A stretch of DNA of 11,023 nucleotides, from the NCBI GenBank assembly GCA_964460305.1, contig CAYWRA010000089.1, forward strand, positions 1 to 11,023, read 5' to 3'. Under the pieces are notes generated by a model. It saw only the letters and a program-made list of their open reading frames with translations, ran no database searches and was not told the DNA's origin. Made by a program: the position numbers and the translations under genes. Below are positions 6,103-11,023 of the stretch, piece after piece; position 1 is the first letter of the stretch; every line of letters begins with the position of its first letter. The stretch is from JAPLCX01 sp964460305. Its GTDB lineage: Bacteria > Auribacterota > Tritonobacteria > UBA1439.

Positions 6103-6161
6103 CTCCGTGTTCTCCCTCGAGGGGGCCCCTGTGGGGTGTGCTAATCCGTGTAAATCTGCGG
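6103..6161 (-). repeat. reverse-oriented dispersed repeats after the DUF167 gene
   Basis: Read on the minus strand, 6144-6161 is CCGCAGATTTACACGGAT, matching the forward copy at 4587-4604 at 15 of 18 bases. Further on, 6103-6116 reads GGGAGAACACGGAG on the minus strand, like the related ACGGAGAACACGGAG spacer repeats. Between them are the palindromes CCCTCGAGGG (6114-6123) and GGGGCCCC (6122-6129). Confidence 0.5.
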
Positions 6162-6167
6162 TAATCA

Positions 6168-6196
6168 TTACCATTTCCCCCTCCCAGTGGTAAAAT
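6168..6196 (+). promoter_or_regulatory. candidate sigma-70-type promoter for ileS
   Basis: TTACCA (6168-6173, 4/6 to the -35 consensus) and TAAAAT (6191-6196, 5/6 to the -10 consensus) are separated by 17 bases. Transcription would start near 6203, giving a leader of about 120 bases ahead of ileS that contains the hairpin at 6262-6304. Confidence 0.45.
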
Positions 6197-6224
6197 TTAG
6201 CATAAAGATACGCACGCTTTTCTA

Positions 6225-6253
6225 TTGATTCTGCCTCACACACCTGATATCGT
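6225..6253 (+). promoter_or_regulatory. alternative weak promoter for ileS
   Basis: TTGATT (6225-6230) and TATCGT (6248-6253) each match 4/6 of the consensus hexamers with a 17-base spacer. A start near 6260 would place the hairpin at the very 5' end of the message. This is weaker than the upstream candidate. Confidence 0.25.
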
Positions 6254-6261
6254 ATTGCCTT

Positions 6262-6304
6262 AAGCCGGCTGGGGAACCCTTGGACTATCCTCCAGTCGGT
6301 TTTT
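6262..6304 (+). terminator. intrinsic terminator-like hairpin directly upstream of ileS
   Basis: CCGGCTGG (6265-6272) pairs with CCAGTCGG (6292-6299) over 8 bp including one G-T pair. GGA (6273-6275) can pair with TCC (6288-6290) after a bulge, and AAG (6262-6264) can pair weakly with the start of the T-run TTTTT (6300-6304). It is 205 bases or less downstream of the DUF167 stop but only 18 bases before the ileS ATG. It may end the upstream transcript or act as an attenuator. I do not see the conserved T-box sequence. Confidence 0.55.
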
Positions 6305-6322
6305 ATTCAACGGGAATAAGTT

Positions 6323-9109
6323 ATGGGAAAAGTCGATTACAAAGCCACCCTCAACCTGCCCAGGACGAGTTTTCCCATGAAAGCCTCCTTAAGCTCGAGG
6401 GAGCCGCTCACACTCGATCGTTGGGTAAGGGATGACATCTACAACGCGTTCTGCTCCAAGCGGAAGGGGAGGGAGAAATTCCTCCTCCATGACGGGCCTC
6501 CCTATGCGAACGGCGAAATCCACGTGGGGCAGGCGCTCAACAAGATACTTAAAGACATCGTTATCAAGTATAAAACGATGCGGGGTTTTTGCGCGCCGTT
6601 CGTCCCCGGCTGGGATTGCCACGGCCTTCCCGTGGAACATCAGCTTTTCAAAGAGCTCAAGATCAGCAAGCACAAGATCAGCCGGACGGAGTTTCGAAAA
6701 AAGGCGCGCGAGTACGCCCTGAAGTACGTCGCGATCCAGAAAGAGCAGTTCAAGCGGCTCGGCGTCTTCGGCGATTGGGACAATCCCTATCTCACCCTCA
6801 ATCCCGATTATCAGGCCACGATCGTCGAATGCTTCGGGAAGCTGTACCTGGATGGCTACATCTACCGTGGGTTGAAGCCGATCCACTGGTGCCCAACCTG
6901 CGAGACCGCGCTCGCCGAGGCTGAGGTCGAGTACGGCGATCATACGTCTCCGTCGATCTTCGTTAGCTTCGCTGTGCGATCGGGTCTTGAAAAGGCGTTC
7001 CCCGGTCTGAAGGAAGCGGCGTTACTCATCTGGACCACCACCCCTTGGACGCTGCCGGCGAACATGGCCGTCGCCGTCAGGTCCGAATTCGAGTATGTCG
7101 CGGTCGGCTTTAAAGGGCGCACATTGGTCCTTGCCCGCGAGCTGCTCGACCGCGTTGCAAAGGAGCTGGGTGAGGAGCAGTACCGTATTCTCGGCTCCTG
7201 CAAGGGTGGTGCGCTCGAGGGAGTGATAACCTTACATCCGTTTGTCAAACGGGAATCCCCCGTGGTCCTTTCCCCGCACGTGACGCTTGATCAGGGGAGC
7301 GGTTGCGTACACATCGCGCCGGGCCATGGCGAGGAGGATTATCAGATCGGGCGCGCGTACGGGCTTGAGGTGTACGCCCCCGTGAACGAGAGGGGAGAGT
7401 TTACAAAAGACGCCGGGCAGTTCAAAGGCCTCAAGGTAGAAGAGGCGAATGCGGGGATAATAAAGCTGCTGGACGAACGGGGCGCCCTCGTAGCGACGCG
7501 GGACATCGTCCACTCATATCCGCATTGCTGGCGTTGCCGGAAGCCGGTGATCTTCAGGGCGACCACGCAATGGTTTATGGGTGTCGACCGCAAAGATTTG
7601 CGTAAGCGCGCTCTTTCACTGGTCGGGAACGTGAGATGGATCCCCGAGCGCAGCCGGAACAGGATCGGCAGCATGCTCGAACAGCGCCCCGACTGGTGCC
7701 TCTCCCGCCAGAGATATTGGGGTGTGCCGATCCCCATGATGTATTGCGCGAAATGCGGAGAGCCGTTTCTCGACGAAGGCATTCTCGGACGCATCAAGGA
7801 TGCGATCGCGGAGCGGAACGCCGACGTCTGGTTCGAGGAGCAGGCGTCATTCTTCATCCCCGACGGGACCGTTTGCCCCGCTTGCGGCAACGGGGAGTTT
7901 CGCAAGGAAGAGGACATTATCGACGTCTGGTTCGACTCCGGCATCAGCCATCAGGCCGTGCTCGCCAGACGGCCCGAGCTTGGGTGCCCCTCAGCGCTCT
8001 ACCTTGAGGGGAGCGACCAGCACCGCGGTTGGTTCCAGACATCGCTCCTCACCTCCGTCGCGCTGAAGGGCGTCGCGCCGTTCGCGAGCGTCCTCACGCA
8101 CGGTTTTGTGACCGACGGCGAGGGGAAGAAGATGTCCAAATCGGCGGGGAACGTGATCGCGCCCCAGCGCGTCATGGAACAGTACGGGGCCGACATCCTG
8201 CGCCTCTGGGCCGCGTCGGTCGACTACTCCGTAGATATGCGCATCTCTAATGAGATCATCGAAAAGCTCGTCGACGCCTACAGAAGAATCCGCAACACCT
8301 TCAGGTTCATCCTCGGGAATCTCTGTGATTTCTCCCCTGAGAGAGACGCCGTGCCGAGGGACCGGATGGGGGAGATCGACCGCTGGATCCTCAGCCGGAC
8401 GCAGCGGATGTTGAGCGAGGTGACCGCCGCTTACGAAAGATACGATTTCTGCGAGGCGTATCACAGGCTCCATAACTTCTGCGCGGTCGAGTTGAGCAGC
8501 CTCTATCTGGACGTCATCAAGGACCGACTTTACACGCGGGGGGGCCGGTCGGCGCAGCGCCGGTCGGCCCAGACCGCCATCTGCCATATTTTCGACGCGT
8601 TGGTGAAACTGTCCGCCCCGATACTCGCATTCACGGCGGAGGAGGCGTGGCAGGCGGCGCCGTGGGCGGGCGATCGGCGCGAGAGCGTGCATCTGGCCGA
8701 TTGGCCGGTCCCGGACGAAGAGCTCGTAGACGAATCGCTCGATGCGGAATGGGAGCGTCTGCTCGACGTGAGAAGAGAGGTGTCGAAGGCCCTTGAGGTC
8801 GCGCGTCAGGGAAACATGATCGGGAACGCGCTCGAGGCGGAGGTGACGATCGCCTGTTCCGACGAGGAGGAGCTCGGTTTTCTCGGGAAGAAGGGGGAGC
8901 TGCTTGCCGATCTTTTTATCGTATCTCAGGTTGTGCTTGAAAAGGCCGCTGCTACGGGAAGCGAGAAGACGCGCGAAGTGCGCGTGGCGCGCGCGAAGGG
9001 CGAGAAGTGCGTCCGGTGCTGGAAATATTCCGTTAGTGTCGGGGAGTCCGAAGATCATCCCGTAATCTGTCGGAGGTGCGTGCAGGTAGTGGAAGGACGC
9101 GATCGGTGA
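6323..9109 (+). CDS. ileS: isoleucine--tRNA ligase
   Basis: IleRS charges tRNA-Ile with isoleucine in the cytoplasm and edits mischarged valine. The 928 residues match bacterial IleRS. GPPYANGEIHVGQALNK (58 onward) is the first class I signature, but the HIGH position reads HVGQ (67-70), with Q in place of the second His. The editing domain has WTTTPWTLPANMAV. The catalytic core resumes with DVWFDSG, LEGSDQHRGWFQ and KMSKS at 603-607. The anticodon-binding helical domain includes RRSAQTA. The C-terminal zinc finger is C896-X2-C899 and C916-X2-C919. Extra CX2C pairs (CPTC, CAKC, CPAC) lie inside the body. The ATG at 6323 fits the family start, though its ribosome-binding site is weak. A terminator-like hairpin ends 18 bases upstream. 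The dksA/traR-like gene follows after 14 bases. Confidence 0.97.
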   Translation: MGKVDYKATLNLPRTSFPMKASLSSREPLTLDRWVRDDIYNAFCSKRKGREKFLLHDGPPYANGEIHVGQALNKILKDIVIKYKTMRGFCAPFVPGWDCHGLPVEHQLFKELKISKHKISRTEFRKKAREYALKYVAIQKEQFKRLGVFGDWDNPYLTLNPDYQATIVECFGKLYLDGYIYRGLKPIHWCPTCETALAEAEVEYGDHTSPSIFVSFAVRSGLEKAFPGLKEAALLIWTTTPWTLPANMAVAVRSEFEYVAVGFKGRTLVLARELLDRVAKELGEEQYRILGSCKGGALEGVITLHPFVKRESPVVLSPHVTLDQGSGCVHIAPGHGEEDYQIGRAYGLEVYAPVNERGEFTKDAGQFKGLKVEEANAGIIKLLDERGALVATRDIVHSYPHCWRCRKPVIFRATTQWFMGVDRKDLRKRALSLVGNVRWIPERSRNRIGSMLEQRPDWCLSRQRYWGVPIPMMYCAKCGEPFLDEGILGRIKDAIAERNADVWFEEQASFFIPDGTVCPACGNGEFRKEEDIIDVWFDSGISHQAVLARRPELGCPSALYLEGSDQHRGWFQTSLLTSVALKGVAPFASVLTHGFVTDGEGKKMSKSAGNVIAPQRVMEQYGADILRLWAASVDYSVDMRISNEIIEKLVDAYRRIRNTFRFILGNLCDFSPERDAVPRDRMGEIDRWILSRTQRMLSEVTAAYERYDFCEAYHRLHNFCAVELSSLYLDVIKDRLYTRGGRSAQRRSAQTAICHIFDALVKLSAPILAFTAEEAWQAAPWAGDRRESVHLADWPVPDEELVDESLDAEWERLLDVRREVSKALEVARQGNMIGNALEAEVTIACSDEEELGFLGKKGELLADLFIVSQVVLEKAAATGSEKTREVRVARAKGEKCVRCWKYSVSVGESEDHPVICRRCVQVVEGRDR

Positions 9110-9123
9110 GAGGAGGAAATGCG

Positions 9124-9636
9124 ATGGGAAAGGCAAAAGGGGCGCAATCTAAGGCATCGGTGAAGAGGAAAACCGGCGCGGTGGACGCGAAACAGAAGGG
9201 TGCGACAAAGCGGCCGAGGGGTAAGATAAAAACGCCGCTCTCCACGGCGACCCTCAAGAAATTCAGGGATCTTCTCATCGATCACAAGGAGAGGATCATG
9301 GGGGACGTCGCGGCGCTCCGCGAGACCCATCTTCGCAGCTCCCAGCGCGATTCGACTGGCGATCTGTCGGGGTACTCGCTGCACATGGCGGACATGGGGA
9401 CCGATACCTACGACAAGGAATTCGGGCTTGCGGTAGCCACCACGGAGGGGGATATCGTTTATCTGATCGATCTTGCCCTAAGGCGCATCGAGGAAAAGAG
9501 CTACGGGCTATGTGAAGCGTGCGGTCGGTCGATAAAGATGGAGCGGCTGAAGGCCGTCCCCTGGGCGAGGTTGTGCATCGCCTGCAAGGCGGCGGAAGAG
9601 ACGGAGGGGAGAAACCCTGAATGGCAACAATCCTGA
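9124..9636 (+). CDS. DksA/TraR-family C4 zinc-finger protein with basic N-terminal tail
   Basis: Family members enter the secondary channel of RNA polymerase and, with ppGpp in well-studied cases, adjust transcription to nutrient state. The 170-residue protein has a C-terminal C4 zinc finger: C130, C133, C151 and C154 (CX2C-X17-CX2C, with the pattern YGLCEACG then RLCIACK). It is preceded by a long helical region (about 42-128) expected to be the coiled coil. The HMADMGTD stretch sits where the coil tip should be; the exact DXXDXA motif of E. coli DksA is not seen. Residues 1-40 are unusually rich in Lys, Arg and Ala and probably disordered. The ATG at 9124 has AGGAGG (9111-9116) with a 7-base spacer; a GTG at 9076 would overlap ileS and is less likely. 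The end overlaps lspA by 16 bases. Confidence 0.9.
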   Translation: MGKAKGAQSKASVKRKTGAVDAKQKGATKRPRGKIKTPLSTATLKKFRDLLIDHKERIMGDVAALRETHLRSSQRDSTGDLSGYSLHMADMGTDTYDKEFGLAVATTEGDIVYLIDLALRRIEEKSYGLCEACGRSIKMERLKAVPWARLCIACKAAEETEGRNPEWQQS

Positions 9637-10097
9637 CCGCCTTAAGCGTTTTCGTCCTTGACCAGTTGAGCAAGTATTGGGTCAGGGCTGCCATCCCCGA
9701 AGCGGAAACGGTGGTGGTGTTCCAGAAATTTTTCAACCTCACGTACGTCAGGAACATGGGGGGGGCGTTCGGCATTTTTCCCCAGCAGCAGTGCCTCTTT
9801 GTCTTCCTCTCTCTCGTCACCATCGCGGCGATCGCGTATTTCTACCGGGGTTATGCGCCTAAGCGAAACGGATGCAAGATCGCGGTAGGCCTGGTGCTCG
9901 GCGGCGCGGTGGGTAATCTCATGGACCGCATGTTGTTGGATAAAGAGGGCTGTGTCACCGATTGGCTCGACGTCTATTGGGGGAGTTGGCATTGGCCGGC
10001 ATTCAACGTCGCGGACGCGGCGATCAGCGTGGGCGTATTCATGCTCCTCTACATTCTTACGGTGAGGGCTGAGGCTGGCGCAACGGGAGGAGGATGA
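9621..10097 (+). CDS. lspA: lipoprotein signal peptidase (signal peptidase II)
   Basis: LspA is an inner-membrane aspartyl protease that cleaves the signal peptide of diacylglyceryl-modified prolipoproteins. The 158 residues carry the family signatures: DQLSKYW (14-20), FNLTYVRNMGGAFG (38-51), GNLMDR with catalytic D102, and FNVADAA with catalytic D132. Four membrane segments are expected, at roughly 3-15, 57-75, 86-104 and 132-150. The gene begins inside the 3' end of the DksA-like gene. A GGAGGGGAG stretch (9603-9611) inside that gene lies 9 bases before the ATG, consistent with coupled translation. lgt, whose product acts one step earlier in the pathway, starts 25 bp downstream. Confidence 0.96.
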   Translation: MATILTALSVFVLDQLSKYWVRAAIPEAETVVVFQKFFNLTYVRNMGGAFGIFPQQQCLFVFLSLVTIAAIAYFYRGYAPKRNGCKIAVGLVLGGAVGNLMDRMLLDKEGCVTDWLDVYWGSWHWPAFNVADAAISVGVFMLLYILTVRAEAGATGGG

Positions 10098-10122
10098 CGC
10101 GCTACCGCGCTCATCGAGGTAC

Positions 10123-10983
10123 ATGCATCCCATCATCATTCAATTCGGACCGTTTACGATCTATTCCTACGGGCTGTGTATCGCTATCGCATTCCTGGCG
10201 GCCATCGCCACCGCTGCCGCGAGGGCCAGGAGGTTCGGCTGGGGCGCGGAGAACGCGTATGACACATGCCTGTGCGCAATGATCGCCTCGCTTATCGGTT
10301 CGCGACTTTTCTACGTCCTTGAAAGCCCGTGGGAGTTTGCGTCCGCCCCCTGGGAGGTGTTTATGGTCTGGAAGGGGGGGCTGTCATACTATGGGGGCTT
10401 CATCGGAGCGGTCGTCGCAGGCGCGGTTTATCTTAAGAAGCGGCGGCTGGGCGTCGCCGAGGGTTTCGACCTGCTCATCCCATCGGTTTCGCTCGGGCAG
10501 GCCATAGGGAGGATCGGTTGTTTTTTCAACGGCTGCTGTTTCGGCAGGGTGAGCGACTTGCCTTTTGCGGTGACGTTCCCCGAGGGGAGCCCCGCCTATT
10601 CATACCAGCTTTATGAGGCTGGTATCATACGTCCGGGGAGCGCCTGCACGCTTCCCGTTCATCCCGCGCAGCTTTATGAGACGCTCATGGATCTCGGCAT
10701 CTTTATCGCGCTCTCGTGTGCGCTGTCCAGGAAGAAATATAACGGCCAGGTCTTTCTCCTCTACTTCGTGCTCTACGGCGCGGGAAGGTTTGCCTTGGAA
10801 TTCCTCCGGGCGGACAATCCGGCCGTAATGTCCCTGGGCGGATTCGCCCTGAACCTTCAGCAATTGATAAGCCTTGCCGCGCTGGTTATCGGAACGGTGG
10901 TGCTCTTATGGGCGGGAGCCCGGAACAGAAAAAAGGCGGTGGTGAGCGGCCCTGCCCTCACGCGCGGGAAGAGCGATGCCTAG
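10123..10983 (+). CDS. lgt: prolipoprotein diacylglyceryl transferase
   Basis: Lgt transfers diacylglycerol from phosphatidylglycerol to the lipobox cysteine of prolipoproteins in the inner membrane, the first step of lipoprotein maturation. The 286 residues show several hydrophobic membrane segments. Family signatures are YSYGLCIA near the N-terminus, KGGLSYYGGFIG (84-95), the Lgt signature GRIGCFFNGCCFG (129-141, with R130), VHPAQLYE (179-186) and GAGRFALEFLRAD (219-231, with R222). The position of the important His in E. coli (FHGG) is Tyr here (YYGG), a form also seen in other phyla. Residues 266-286 form a basic tail. The ATG at 10123 has GAGG (10116-10119) only 3 bases upstream, a short spacing, but no better in-frame start is near. 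Confidence 0.95.
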   Translation: MHPIIIQFGPFTIYSYGLCIAIAFLAAIATAAARARRFGWGAENAYDTCLCAMIASLIGSRLFYVLESPWEFASAPWEVFMVWKGGLSYYGGFIGAVVAGAVYLKKRRLGVAEGFDLLIPSVSLGQAIGRIGCFFNGCCFGRVSDLPFAVTFPEGSPAYSYQLYEAGIIRPGSACTLPVHPAQLYETLMDLGIFIALSCALSRKKYNGQVFLLYFVLYGAGRFALEFLRADNPAVMSLGGFALNLQQLISLAALVIGTVVLLWAGARNRKKAVVSGPALTRGKSDA

Positions 10984-10995
10984 TCGACGAGGGGC

Positions 10996-11023
10996 ATGAT
11001 GGAGCGCGACTGGATAAGTTCCT
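10996..11023 (+). CDS. probable start of the next gene (partial)
   Basis: After the lgt stop, GAGGGG (10989-10994) precedes two consecutive ATG codons at 10996 and 10999. The second gives the better ribosome-binding spacing (4 bases). The frame stays open to the window edge, encoding MMERDWISS. It lies 12-15 bases after lgt, in keeping with the compact cluster. Nine residues are not enough to name a family, and random open sequence of this length is common. Confidence 0.4.

Noticed and set aside
6203..6322. Classical T-box riboswitch ahead of ileS
   Set aside because: The leader is short, the conserved T-box segment is not apparent, and no stem I specifier loop can be assigned by eye.
7991..9136. 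Long minus-strand open frame (381 codons) opposite ileS
   Set aside because: It lies entirely opposite a well-supported IleRS gene, is rich in Arg, His and Pro as expected for a GC-rich antisense shadow, and shows no family motif.
1..11023. A novel defence, mobile or biosynthetic system
   Set aside because: All identifiable genes belong to known housekeeping families. I see no transposase, integrase, nuclease, toxin-antitoxin pair, tRNA or att-like duplication. The repeat family is the only unexplained structure.

Overview
The window is a dense, single-strand (+) stretch of bacterial chromosome with a fairly high GC content. It carries nine recognisable complete genes, a probable gene end at the left edge and a probable gene start at the right edge. 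The contents are mainly housekeeping: a PilT/PilU pilus ATPase, a radical SAM protein, PgeF, YggS, ProC, a DUF167 protein, IleRS, a DksA/TraR zinc-finger protein, LspA and Lgt. The lipoprotein-maturation genes and the pilus retraction ATPase fit a Gram-negative-type cell. The gene order (yggS-proC-DUF167-ileS-dksA/traR-lspA-lgt) and the repeat-filled spacers resemble uncultured lineages near the PVC group, such as Omnitrophota or Auribacterota. That placement is inference and was not tested.

Layout. 1-1164: end of an unknown gene overlapping a pilT/pilU-type ATPase gene by ATGA. 1165-1351: spacer with heptamer repeats and a possible -10 element. 1352-3757: a radical SAM gene (TIGR03960-like) followed after 9 bp by pgeF. 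3758-3880: repeat-rich spacer. 3881-4564: yggS. 4565-4765: spacer made of three kinds of degenerate repeat plus a weak terminator-like hairpin. 4766-6087: proC overlapping a DUF167 ORF whose first ~60 codons are a palindromic repeat block. 6088-6322: spacer with reverse-oriented repeats, possible promoters and a terminator-like hairpin just ahead of ileS. 6323-10983: compact ileS, dksA/traR-like, lspA and lgt, with one 16-base overlap and short gaps. 10984-11023: probable start of another gene.

How the genes relate. LspA and Lgt act consecutively in bacterial lipoprotein maturation (Lgt lipidates, LspA cleaves). ProC makes proline, and YggS handles PLP; these two are often neighbours. PgeF edits peptidoglycan precursors. 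IleRS charges tRNA, and the DksA-like protein may link transcription to nutritional state. I see no phage, transposase, CRISPR, RNA gene or defence system. The most unusual signal is a composite repeat family (AAATCCC heptamers alternating with GC-rich hairpins) that occupies most longer spacers and appears to have entered two reading frames: the C-terminus of PgeF and the N-terminus of the DUF167 protein.
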